Shown piece after piece: positions 42,689-51,451 of a DNA stretch of 60,310 nt. Numbering within the stretch: the stretch's first letter is position 1; every line of letters begins with the position of its first letter. The notes under the pieces are model-generated. The model saw nothing but the letters and a program-made list of their open reading frames with translations. It was not told where the DNA came from and did no database searches. The translations under genes and the position numbers were made by a program. Source of the stretch: Pseudomonadota bacterium (GTDB lineage Bacteria; Pseudomonadota; Gammaproteobacteria; Arenicellales; UBA868); NCBI GenBank assembly GCA_018672825.1, contig JABHUE010000023.1, forward strand, positions 1-60,310. Direction: 5' to 3'.

Positions 42689-44128
42689 TTAAGAACTGTT
42701 GGCGCTTAAAACGCTCTGGTTATCTCCCTTCAGAATCGATTCCATATCAGCTAGTTGGCCTACTGTAATCGGCCGAATGGGAGACCGAATTCGATAATGA
42801 CCCACTTCCTGAACTGAAACGCCACGCACTTGCGCCATCAATCGACTTACGGTCAATCCACATTTTCGACCCATACATGGACCCATGCCACAGCGAGTAA
42901 ACGCTTTACCTTGATTTGGACCCATGCAACCGCGTTCAGTAACCTGTCGAATCTCTCCTGCCGTCACCTCCTCGCAACGACAAACAACGATGTCGTTCTC
43001 CGGCGACTGAAACTGCGCCGTCGAAGGAAAGGCTTCATCAATAAAACTTCGCATCCAGCGCTGGCGTCTTAATACCCCGGATTCAATCGAGGTCTGTGGG
43101 TGTTGATGATCCTCAAGGTATGCATCTACTTCACGGGCAACTCTCTCACCTTGCAACATGGCAACTTCAGCGCCACCAATACCGGCAGCGTCACCCACTA
43201 TTGAAATGCAATCTCGAGAAGTCAAACCGGCTCCCTGAATCTCCGGCACCCAACAGTTCTGGGTCTCATTGAAATGATGCTTAATTCCGGCTGACATTGA
43301 GAGCCAGGTATTAGGAATAACCCCGTCATGCACCAACAACAATGATGTTGATAATTCATGGCGACGTCCTCGCGCTTCATAACTGACAGAAGACAAGTGA
43401 TCCCCGCCTTGCGCTTTTAGTGAATCCACGCCTCGCGTCATATTCGTTTTCACTCCTGCGCCCCATAACCATCTCATGCCCTGAAACATTGCTTGGGGGC
43501 AGGTAATTAAAGCCCGCAGTCCCAATAGGCTTGTGCGCAAAGATAGTGGGGGGCCGGTATCCAAGATGGCCTGCGGCCGAATGCCAAATTTCTTGAGCTG
43601 CATCACGTACAGATAAAGCAAGGGTCCAGTGCCAGCGAGAACAACATCATCCTCTGGCAAAAGACGGGAGGACTTCAAAAGGGTTTGTGCAGCGCCCACA
43701 GTCATCACGCCGGGTAATGTCCAACCTTCAAACGGTGTTGGTCGCTCCATTGCGCCCGTTGCCAGGATGACGTGTTTTGGGTGGAGCATCCGCGCCGACC
43801 CATTCTCAATGAGACCAAGGGCCAGGTCAGGCTCCTGATCCGATGTGATTTGCCAGACTGAAACACCGGGTTGATAGCGAGCCCCGCTTTGGCGAAACCG
43901 TCGCGTGAGCGTCTTACCCTCTGCGTATTCTCTGCCAAGAGGTCGTATATCTTGAGGTCGATCTGCAAATACTTTCTCAACCCCTTTATAAATTTGCCCT
44001 CCGGGCGCGCCCTGCTCATCGAGAACAACCACATCTCTACCGCTTTCAGCCAACTCGCAAGCGGCTGTCAAGCCGGCGGGTCCTGCTCCGATCACCGCAA
44101 CATCACATAACGGGAGTTGCGTGGTCAT
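42689..44128 (-). CDS. FAD/NAD(P)-binding oxidoreductase with C-terminal 2Fe-2S domain (alpha subunit of heteromeric amino-acid dehydrogenase)
   Basis: 479 aa. N-terminal FAD site VIGAGPAG (residues 12-19), second dinucleotide site VLAGTGPLL, ILATGAMERP, and VGDAAGIGGAEVA. A BFD-like [2Fe-2S] region near the C-terminus has CRCEEV and TRCGMGPCMGRKCG. This architecture matches HcnB, opine oxidase A and the alpha subunit of heteromeric D-hydroxyproline dehydrogenase. It acts with the next two gene products (2Fe-2S and DAO-type FAD subunits). Its start overlaps the gamma subunit stop (ATGA). Confidence 0.88.
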   Translation of the reverse strand: MTTQLPLCDVAVIGAGPAGLTAACELAESGRDVVVLDEQGAPGGQIYKGVEKVFADRPQDIRPLGREYAEGKTLTRRFRQSGARYQPGVSVWQITSDQEPDLALGLIENGSARMLHPKHVILATGAMERPTPFEGWTLPGVMTVGAAQTLLKSSRLLPEDDVVLAGTGPLLYLYVMQLKKFGIRPQAILDTGPPLSLRTSLLGLRALITCPQAMFQGMRWLWGAGVKTNMTRGVDSLKAQGGDHLSSVSYEARGRRHELSTSLLLVHDGVIPNTWLSMSAGIKHHFNETQNCWVPEIQGAGLTSRDCISIVGDAAGIGGAEVAMLQGERVAREVDAYLEDHQHPQTSIESGVLRRQRWMRSFIDEAFPSTAQFQSPENDIVVCRCEEVTAGEIRQVTERGCMGPNQGKAFTRCGMGPCMGRKCGLTVSRLMAQVRGVSVQEVGHYRIRSPIRPITVGQLADMESILKGDNQSVLSANSS

Positions 44129-44445
44129 TCTTTCGAGACCTCCTTAATGTCCATCCCAAGCTCATCTATTTGATTGGATACCTTTGTAATTTGCATCCCT
44201 TCGGTAACTTCGGTGAGGCAGGCCTGCACGACACCCATCGCCTCAACTTGAACGAAACATTCATAGCAATTACCGATCATGCAAAATGGCGCACGCGGTG
44301 CACTACTCACCGGTGAGTTTCGAAATATAAATACGCCTGAGGCTAACAACGCTGCCGCGAGCGTATCTCCGCGACTTGCGGTCAGTCGGCGACCTTCGAA
44401 ACTAAACGTTACTGGATCAGTCAGGTTAGTTCGCAGTCGAAACAT
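44125..44445 (-). CDS. small 2Fe-2S subunit of heteromeric amino-acid dehydrogenase
   Basis: 106 aa from the ATG at 44445. I chose this start because it gives the normal small-ferredoxin length (HcnA-like, like the sarcosine oxidase alpha N-terminus) and a 20-nt overlap with the upstream gene; longer frames add an unrelated basic stretch. Plant-type cluster ligands: C55-x4-C60-x2-C63 in CMIGNCYECFVQ and a fourth Cys in ACLTEV. It carries electrons between the two flavoprotein subunits. Confidence 0.87.
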   Translation of the reverse strand: MFRLRTNLTDPVTFSFEGRRLTASRGDTLAAALLASGVFIFRNSPVSSAPRAPFCMIGNCYECFVQVEAMGVVQACLTEVTEGMQITKVSNQIDELGMDIKEVSKE

Positions 44446-45553
44446 CGAAACGCTCCGGCCCGAAACAGCGGTAATCAGTGGGTATCTTGCCATCGACAAC
44501 CCAGCGGCACACATCCTGCGCATGAACTGCAGCAAGCGTGACGCCACTATGGCAAGAGAAAGCAAACGCGCCAGGAAATTCCTCAGACTGGCTGTAAACC
44601 GGGAAACCATCCGGCGTCATAATCCGCAGCGCAGCCCAGTTACGCTGAATGCGCAAGCTTCGAAGATGAGGGAAAGCGCTCGCGCAACGACGAACGATAT
44701 CTTGCAGGGTATCGGTCGTCGTTTCGGAATTGAAACCCACGTCTCGCGCTGATGCGCCCAGCATAAAGGTACCCTCGTCCGTTTGACGGATCATGTTCGT
44801 CGGGTAAGCAAGCTGCTCTGTACTGCGCTCCGTCACAATAATTTGTCCCTGCTCAGGATAAATCGGTATCCTGATGCCCACCTGTTGACCCAAACCGACA
44901 GATCCATGCCCTGCGGCAATGACCAAGCGCTCGCAACTTGCAACTTGCCGCCCCTCGCTGGAGAGTTCAAACCCGCTTGATTTCAGCGGCTGGATTTGAT
45001 CAATACTTGATAAAGGCAGATAACATCCCCCGTGCTTTCTGAAACCCTCCTGCAAAGCCCGCAATAGATACAACGGATTAACATGACCATCATGGGGGCA
45101 ATACGTGGCGCCCGCAACATCTTCCCCAATCCCGGGAAGATACTTGGCCAAGGTTCGTCCTTGTACGAGCTCATACTCATATCCTTCCTCACCCGCATCC
45201 GCTTTCAAACCTTCTAGCATGCGGAGATACTGCTGCAATTCAGCCTCATCAAGCGAAATGTTAAAACCGCCCGACTGGTGATAACCCAAATCGTGATCCG
45301 TAAGCTCCGAAAGCTGAGCGCTAAAGTTCCCCCAGTCGTCTGCCGACTTGCGTGACCACCGCGCATATTCACGCATGCCTTCGCCCTTACCCTGAACCCA
45401 AACCAAGCCAAAGTTGCCGCGAGCCGTTCGAATTGCGTTATCCCCCTCATCGATTAAAGCGACGCTCAAACCCGCCTGACCAAAGCCATAAGCAAAAGAT
45501 GACCCGAGAAGTCCACCACCAATTACTGCAACATCGAAGTATTTTTTTGTCAT
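44426..45553 (-). CDS. DAO-family FAD-dependent amino-acid dehydrogenase (beta subunit)
   Basis: 375 aa. FAD site VAVIGGGLLGSS (residues 9-20), GHVNPLYLLRAL (substrate-side motif of this branch), LVIAAGHG, and WAALRIMTPDGFPVY near the C-terminus. The family oxidises secondary or D-amino acids (sarcosine, proline, D-hydroxyproline, opines). With the 2Fe-2S and alpha subunits it forms the three-part type of dehydrogenase reported for D-hydroxyproline. It is 12 nt after the MFS gene. Confidence 0.88.
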   Translation of the reverse strand: MTKKYFDVAVIGGGLLGSSFAYGFGQAGLSVALIDEGDNAIRTARGNFGLVWVQGKGEGMREYARWSRKSADDWGNFSAQLSELTDHDLGYHQSGGFNISLDEAELQQYLRMLEGLKADAGEEGYEYELVQGRTLAKYLPGIGEDVAGATYCPHDGHVNPLYLLRALQEGFRKHGGCYLPLSSIDQIQPLKSSGFELSSEGRQVASCERLVIAAGHGSVGLGQQVGIRIPIYPEQGQIIVTERSTEQLAYPTNMIRQTDEGTFMLGASARDVGFNSETTTDTLQDIVRRCASAFPHLRSLRIQRNWAALRIMTPDGFPVYSQSEEFPGAFAFSCHSGVTLAAVHAQDVCRWVVDGKIPTDYRCFGPERFDVSTAN

Positions 45554-45565
45554 GAGCTAATCACG

Positions 45566-46783
45566 CTAGCGGCGCAACAGGTAACGAAGTCCAACTAGAG
45601 CGAACAGTGACCCCGCGGCAGTCGCCGCGAACGCAAAAGTCCATCCCTCGATAGAGTGAGCACCCGCACCGACATCGAGCACCAGTCCCACGACGAGCGG
45701 CCCTAAAAACCCTCCGGAAAATCCCATTACCGAGTGCGTGGCTAGCGTTGCGCCCCGCTCCCCTTCTCGCGCCGCTACCACGACGCCACTTGTGAGCGCT
45801 GCGGAATCGCTCATGATAAAGACAGAGTAAAGTCCGGCAACGGCAAGCACTACAACAAAAGGAAGTGCGCCAATAAAACCAAGCACCGTCCCAACCATTA
45901 CCGAGAGCATCATTGCAAGAGATATTGTTTTCCCGCGATCCCTCTTTAAGCACAAATGGGCGCCCATCACACTAGCAGGCGCACCCAAGAGACTGAATAG
46001 CGCAGCGAAACCCGCCACCGCTTCACGACTCATCGTTGCCCCTGATGCACTTGCAGCAAAAATCAAAAAAGCCACAATCCAGGCTCGATAGGCAAATAGT
46101 TCATACGAATGACCGGTATACCCCCATATATAGGCAAGTGCAGTTTTATTTCTTAGAACGGGCCGGAAATCGAACGGATGACGATCCGATGGATTGAGCC
46201 ACTTCGGCTGTTTTCCGGGAATTGCGAAATAAATCAGAAAGACGCACCCCAGCTGACACATGCCGGCTAACAAAAAAACAGAGCTCCACGGCATCATTGC
46301 GCTTGCAACGCCGGTGAAGAAATAAGACCCCGCCGTACCAATACTGAATGCGCTCAGGTACCACGGTAAAACCTTTTGCCGGTCAACTTCATTGAGTCGA
46401 TCGTTCAGAATCTGCAGGCCCGGCATGTAGGTACCCGCGAGGGAAACGCCGGCTACGAACCGAAAAATCATTGCGCTGAAAAATCCATCTGCGAAAAGAG
46501 CAAAACCGACTGAGCCTAAGATCCCGCAGAACAATCCAAACAAATAAATCCGCCGCGCATCAAGGACATCGGTTAATCCCACTAAAAAAGGAACGGCAGC
46601 GACATAACCGGCAAAGTAAATGCCCCCAATCCAGCCTGCCTGAGTGCTGCTCAGCGACCACTCCACAGTGAACTCATTTAGCAGAACTGCGAAGTTTGCA
46701 AAACTGGACATCGCGAGCAACTGTGCCACTGACAGTACCCCCAGCAGCGCAATGGACGACAGTTTTTGATGAGAATCCGACAT
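45566..46783 (-). CDS. MFS transporter
   Basis: 405-aa major facilitator with about twelve hydrophobic segments and the loop 2-3 motif region GLTDVLDARRIYLFG. The second half repeats the pattern with CLKRDRGKTISLAM. Probably imports the substrate of the dehydrogenase encoded 12 nt downstream. It is the first gene of a four-gene minus operon, divergent from the enolase-superfamily gene across 136 bp. Confidence 0.87.
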   Translation of the reverse strand: MSDSHQKLSSIALLGVLSVAQLLAMSSFANFAVLLNEFTVEWSLSSTQAGWIGGIYFAGYVAAVPFLVGLTDVLDARRIYLFGLFCGILGSVGFALFADGFFSAMIFRFVAGVSLAGTYMPGLQILNDRLNEVDRQKVLPWYLSAFSIGTAGSYFFTGVASAMMPWSSVFLLAGMCQLGCVFLIYFAIPGKQPKWLNPSDRHPFDFRPVLRNKTALAYIWGYTGHSYELFAYRAWIVAFLIFAASASGATMSREAVAGFAALFSLLGAPASVMGAHLCLKRDRGKTISLAMMLSVMVGTVLGFIGALPFVVVLAVAGLYSVFIMSDSAALTSGVVVAAREGERGATLATHSVMGFSGGFLGPLVVGLVLDVGAGAHSIEGWTFAFAATAAGSLFALVGLRYLLRR

Positions 46784-46919
46784 GGCCTAAGGAATTTAGC
46801 GTGGTTTTGAGAACATATTCTGTAACCGCTATTTTAACGGCGCAATTAACCAAGACCTTAACACTCAGGACTTATAGACTTAACGCTTCCGAATTACCGA
46901 TCTCATCAGGCCCGTCTTA

Positions 46920-48035
46920 ATGAAAATAAGCCGAATACGTATTTTCCGAGCAGATCTCCCGATGATCGAAGGAAGTTACAGTTGGTCAACCCAATCGCAT
47001 GCCGGCTTTGACACGACAGTCGTCCTAGTGGATACCGATGAGGGTCTCACAGGCGTTGGTGAATGCTGCCCGCTTGGACCTACTTATTTGCCTGCTTATG
47101 CACATGGCGTCCGTGCGGGCATCGCCCAACTCGGGCCTCATCTGATTGATGAGGATCCCACTCAACTGGATCGAATAAACAACTTAATGGATGCTCAATT
47201 GAAAGGGCATCCCTATGTAAAGTCAGCCATTGATATGGCCTGCTGGGATATTTTGGGCAAAGTTACAGGCTTGCCCGTCTACGTTTTACTGGGCGGAAAG
47301 CTTCAAGAGAAAGTGACACTTTATAAAGTCGTCTCTCGAGCCGATCCCAACGCAATGGCCGAACGGATTCCCGAATATCGCAATCAGGGCTTTCGCCAGT
47401 TTCAAGTGAAAGTTGGTGAGGATCCTTCAACCGATATTATTCGCATCCATCGAGTGGCCGAGGAGATGAAAGCTGGAGAAGTGCTAAACGCAGACGCCAA
47501 CACCGGGTGGAAACAGCATGAAGCCCTGCAGGTTGCCCACGCAATTGCTGATATTGGGAGGCAAACCGGTATTCGACTCACATTCGAGCAACCCTGTCTT
47601 TCCTATCACGAATGTCTTGCGGTCAGACAGCACACAAACCTGCCCTTTGTGCTGGATGAATGCATGGATAGCATCAGTGCGTTATTGCAGGCGCAGCACG
47701 ATCATGCAATGGATATGATTAATTTGAAAATTAGTCGATTCGGGGGAATCACGCGAGCACGACAAGTACGCGACTTATGCGTTTCATTAGGACTTCCAAT
47801 GAACGTGGAGGACAGTTGGGGTGGAGAAATTACAACTGCGGCAATCGCACATCTGGCCCACTCCACACCACCTGCTTTTCAATTTCAGTCCTCAGCGTTC
47901 CATGAATACTCAACGACTCAAATTGCAACGGGTGCGCCATCGGTTCAGGATGGCGCCATGGTGGCATCAGACGCACCGGGTCTTGGGGTTGAACCCATTG
48001 TGAGCGCGCTCGAATCAGTAGCGGAATTTAATTAA
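46920..48035 (+). CDS. mandelate racemase/muconate lactonizing enzyme family, hydroxyproline-betaine epimerase or cis-3-hydroxyproline dehydratase-like
   Basis: 371-aa enolase-superfamily enzyme. Catalytic Lys K164 (QVKVG) and K270 (NLKISRFGG); metal ligands D192 (NADAN), E223 (FEQP) and D246 (VLDE). The paired lysines on opposite faces fit 1,1-proton transfer (epimerisation) or syn dehydration. The sequence around DSWGGEITTAAIAHLA resembles HpbD (4-hydroxyproline betaine/proline betaine 2-epimerase) and cis-3-hydroxy-L-proline dehydratase. The neighbouring genes favour a hydroxyproline-type pathway. Confidence 0.85.
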   Translation: MKISRIRIFRADLPMIEGSYSWSTQSHAGFDTTVVLVDTDEGLTGVGECCPLGPTYLPAYAHGVRAGIAQLGPHLIDEDPTQLDRINNLMDAQLKGHPYVKSAIDMACWDILGKVTGLPVYVLLGGKLQEKVTLYKVVSRADPNAMAERIPEYRNQGFRQFQVKVGEDPSTDIIRIHRVAEEMKAGEVLNADANTGWKQHEALQVAHAIADIGRQTGIRLTFEQPCLSYHECLAVRQHTNLPFVLDECMDSISALLQAQHDHAMDMINLKISRFGGITRARQVRDLCVSLGLPMNVEDSWGGEITTAAIAHLAHSTPPAFQFQSSAFHEYSTTQIATGAPSVQDGAMVASDAPGLGVEPIVSALESVAEFN

Positions 48036-48052
48036 AACCAAGGAGTTTCAAA

Positions 48053-48955
48053 ATGCAGTTTGAAGGCATCTATACCCCTATCATTACGCCGTTTCATGAC
48101 GATGGCTCAATCAACGAAGAAGGCTTTGCTCAGGTCATTGAATTTCTAGTCGACTCTGGTTCTCATGGCATTGTGGTGGGTGGCACGACTGGCGAATACT
48201 ACGCCCAAACGCTCGAAGAGCGCGTTCACCTATTGCAAATCGCTCACCAAGTAATCAACGGGCGAGCGACATTGATGGCGGGTGTCGGTGCGATCAGGAC
48301 TGAGGACTCCATTGAGCTGGCACAAACGGCAGCGCAGATTGGCATCGATGCGCTTCTCGTTAATTCGCCGCCTTACGTCTTACCCACGGAAGCGGAAAAC
48401 GCAGCCCACGCCCTCGCCATTGACCGCGCCGCACAGCTGCCGATCATGCTTTACAACTATCCCGGGCGCACAGGCGTCGGGATGGACGAAGCGTATTTAA
48501 ATCTTGTGAGTGCGTCCAAAAATTTTTGTGCGATCAAGGAAAGCTCGGGCGATATTAATCGGCTCCATCTACTCGCAAATGATTTTCCACAAATTCAGCT
48601 CTCCTGTGGCGCCGATGATCAGGCGCTTGAATTTTTCGTCTGGGGGGCGAGAAGCTGGGTATGTGCAGGTGGCAACTTTGCGCCAGAAGCTCACATTGCA
48701 CTGTATGAGGCTTGCGTTGTCAATCAAGATTTTGAACTGGGCAGGAAAATAATGGCGGCCATGCTTCCGCTGATGTCACTTCTCGAACAGGGTGGCAAAT
48801 TCGGTCAATGCATCAAACACGCAACCGCTCTGCGCGGGATGCCTGCAGGACCCCCTAGAAGCCCACTAGCCCCGCTAGACGATTCGGAGAAATTAGCGTT
48901 AGCGAAAGTCATCGAAACGATGGATGCTGAAATTACCGCGATACAGGCGAACTAG
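48053..48955 (+). CDS. dihydrodipicolinate synthase/N-acetylneuraminate lyase family protein
   Basis: 300-aa Schiff-base aldolase/deaminase. GGTTGE (43-48), Tyr Y134 (YNYPGRTG) and Schiff-base Lys K162 (AIKESSGD) are all in place. In hydroxyproline catabolism a member of this family deaminates pyrroline-4-hydroxy-2-carboxylate to 2-oxoglutarate semialdehyde, which would suit the dehydrogenase encoded divergently. A biosynthetic DapA is less likely in this operon. Strong AAGGAG ribosome site; 17 nt after the epimerase-like gene. Confidence 0.87.
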   Translation: MQFEGIYTPIITPFHDDGSINEEGFAQVIEFLVDSGSHGIVVGGTTGEYYAQTLEERVHLLQIAHQVINGRATLMAGVGAIRTEDSIELAQTAAQIGIDALLVNSPPYVLPTEAENAAHALAIDRAAQLPIMLYNYPGRTGVGMDEAYLNLVSASKNFCAIKESSGDINRLHLLANDFPQIQLSCGADDQALEFFVWGARSWVCAGGNFAPEAHIALYEACVVNQDFELGRKIMAAMLPLMSLLEQGGKFGQCIKHATALRGMPAGPPRSPLAPLDDSEKLALAKVIETMDAEITAIQAN

Positions 48956-48997
48956 CGGTTTTCAGAAAATTAAATTCTCAGTGAGGCAAAAACAGAA

Positions 48998-51409
48998 ATG
49001 AGCCATACCTATCGGGTGATTGTGATCGGCGGTGGAGTCGTGGGGAGTTCGGTCCTCTACCATCTGGCAAAGCTGGGATGGACCGATGTCTGCTTATTAG
49101 AAAGATCAGTGTTGACGGCAGGTTCTTCTTGGCATGCGGCCGGCGGCATCCATGCGCTTAATGCGGACCCCAATATGGCCTCCCTTCAGGCCTATACCAT
49201 CGATCTGCTCTCGGAGATCCAAACTGAATCGGGTCAAGATATTGGACTCAGCATGACTGGTGGAATCACGGTTGCATCGGCGCCTGCCCGCTGGGAATGG
49301 TTGCAGTCAGCTTACCGAATATTTCAAACCATTGGGATCGAAGACTGCCACTTAATGACGCCGCAAGACATCAAAGACAAATGTCCCATCATGGATATCA
49401 GCGGGGTGCTCGGTGGCCTTTGGTGTGACCGCGAAGGATATGTGGATACCACCGGGACTGTGCACGCCTACGCCGGCGCTGCGAAGAAACGAGGTGCGAC
49501 GGTCATTGAACATACAAAAGTAGAAGAACTGCGCCAACGAAACGATGGCAGCTGGGATGTCATTACTGATAAGGGTGAATTCCATGCTGAACACGTCGTC
49601 AATGCCGGTGGGTTGTGGGCCAAACAGGTCGGTCGCATGGTCGGTCTCGATCTCCCGCTCTCACCCCTTGAGCATCATTATTTACTAACAGAGACCATCC
49701 CTGAAGTCGCCGCCCTCCAGACTGAACTCCCAATGACCGTAGACCTCGAGGGATTCACCTATATGCGCCAGTATCAAAAAGGCATCTTGGTGGGGATTTA
49801 CGAGGTTAATCATAAGCACTGGAATATGGACGGCGCGCCATGGGACTACGGAATTGAACTGATACAAGAAGACATTGACCGGATTTCTGATGAACTGGAA
49901 ATGGCCTTCAACCGCTACCCGGTGTTAACAGAGGTTGGCATCAAAAATTGGGTTAACGGCGCATTTACGTTTTCGCCAGATGGAAACCCACTCGTCGGTC
50001 CCGTGGCAGCGGTCCCGAACTATTGGCTTGCCTGCGGCGTCATGGCGGGCTTCTTGCAAGGCGGAGGTGTTGGAAAAACACTTGCTGAATGGATGATCCA
50101 TGGCGAGACGGAAGCTGATGCGTGGCCAATGGATATCGCGCGCTATGGAGAATTTACTTCAAATCGTGAGTACATCCGCCAAACAACCGGACAGTTTTAT
50201 TCTCGCCGATTCGTCATGACCTATCCCAATGAGCAGCTTCCGGCCGGCCGCCCCGTCAAGAAATCACCCGCATGGTCTGCAATGGATCATGCAGGTGCTC
50301 AGTGGGGCTGCAGTTGGGGTCTTGAAATACCGCTCATGTTTGCAGGGACGAACTTCTTAGAAACACCAACGCTCAAACGCTCAAACGCATTCGATGTGGT
50401 TGCTGAGGAATGCGCTGCTGTCCGTGAGCGCGTGGGCCTGCTCGATATCAGCGGTTTTTCAAGATATGAAGTAACAGGTCCCAATGCAGAAGCATGGCTC
50501 GGTCGCGTCCTCGCCGGTCGCCTACCGCCTCCCGGGAGAGCACGCTTGGCTCCGATGCTTGCACCCAGCGGTCGTCTAAAGGGTGACTTAACGGTGTTGA
50601 ACTGGGGCGATCAAACCTGGTGGATTATGGGCTCTTACTATCTTCGCAACTGGCATATGCGCTGGTTCCATGATCATCGCGCAACAGGTGTTGAGGTTCG
50701 TGATCTCTCCGATGCGATGGTTGGTTTTGGCATTACGGGACCTCAATCCCGAAATCTGCTCTCGGCACTTATGCATCAAGATATCGATGCCGCTTTACCC
50801 TTTATGGGATGCGCCACCCTTGACGTCGGACTCATCCGGGCGCGAGTTGCCCGTCTTTCGGTTTGCGGGGAACTGGGCTATGAAATCAACTGCAGTGCCG
50901 CTGAGCATATTGCGTTGCGGGAACTCCTGCTTGCAGCTGGTGCCGAACATAATATAAGAGAGTTCGGCTTTTATGCGATGAATTCTCTACGTCTTGAAAA
51001 AAGCTTTGGTGTTTGGAGTGCTGAATTTACCCAGGACCGTACGCCAGGAATGACAGGTATGGACCGTTGGATTGACTGGTCTCGAGACGATTTTATCGGT
51101 CACGACGCAGCGGCCAAAGAGCGCTCTATTGACAGCGCTTCTCAACAACTGGTCCTACTTGAGATTGATGCTGACGATGCAGATGCGTCTGGGTACGAGC
51201 CTATCTGGCAAAACGATAAACGAGTTGGCTTTGTCACGTCCGGTGGTTATGGGCATCACACCGCCAAGAGTCTTGCCATGGGTTTACTGGATTTGGAACT
51301 TGACGAGAAAAACAGTCCACTCATGATCGATGTGGTCGGAAAACGGCGTAAAGCCCACGTACTACCCGAGGCCGTCTGGGATCCCAAAGGCGTCCGGATG
51401 CGGCAGTAA
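48998..51409 (+). CDS. DAO-type FAD oxidoreductase fused to GcvT domain (dimethylglycine/sarcosine dehydrogenase-like)
   Basis: 803-aa fusion. Residues 1-400 are a flavoprotein with VIVIGGGVVGSS, and H46 in SSWHAAGG is at the position of the covalent FAD histidine of dimethylglycine and sarcosine dehydrogenases. From about 430 to the end is a GcvT/aminomethyltransferase domain (ERVGLLDISGFSRYEVTGPNA, ELGYEINCSAAEH, NSLRLEKSFGVW). It oxidises an N-methyl group and captures the formaldehyde as methylene-THF. A likely N-demethylase for a methylated proline or betaine here (inference). Confidence 0.92.
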   Translation: MSHTYRVIVIGGGVVGSSVLYHLAKLGWTDVCLLERSVLTAGSSWHAAGGIHALNADPNMASLQAYTIDLLSEIQTESGQDIGLSMTGGITVASAPARWEWLQSAYRIFQTIGIEDCHLMTPQDIKDKCPIMDISGVLGGLWCDREGYVDTTGTVHAYAGAAKKRGATVIEHTKVEELRQRNDGSWDVITDKGEFHAEHVVNAGGLWAKQVGRMVGLDLPLSPLEHHYLLTETIPEVAALQTELPMTVDLEGFTYMRQYQKGILVGIYEVNHKHWNMDGAPWDYGIELIQEDIDRISDELEMAFNRYPVLTEVGIKNWVNGAFTFSPDGNPLVGPVAAVPNYWLACGVMAGFLQGGGVGKTLAEWMIHGETEADAWPMDIARYGEFTSNREYIRQTTGQFYSRRFVMTYPNEQLPAGRPVKKSPAWSAMDHAGAQWGCSWGLEIPLMFAGTNFLETPTLKRSNAFDVVAEECAAVRERVGLLDISGFSRYEVTGPNAEAWLGRVLAGRLPPPGRARLAPMLAPSGRLKGDLTVLNWGDQTWWIMGSYYLRNWHMRWFHDHRATGVEVRDLSDAMVGFGITGPQSRNLLSALMHQDIDAALPFMGCATLDVGLIRARVARLSVCGELGYEINCSAAEHIALRELLLAAGAEHNIREFGFYAMNSLRLEKSFGVWSAEFTQDRTPGMTGMDRWIDWSRDDFIGHDAAAKERSIDSASQQLVLLEIDADDADASGYEPIWQNDKRVGFVTSGGYGHHTAKSLAMGLLDLELDEKNSPLMIDVVGKRRKAHVLPEAVWDPKGVRMRQ

Positions 51410-51451
51410 AGCGCTGTTAACCTGACAGTCCATACTCAGAGATAAATAAGA

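Noticed and set aside
45561-45953. 130-codon minus frame within the MFS gene
   Set aside because: Another frame of the membrane-protein gene; product is Cys/Arg-rich and unlike a real protein.
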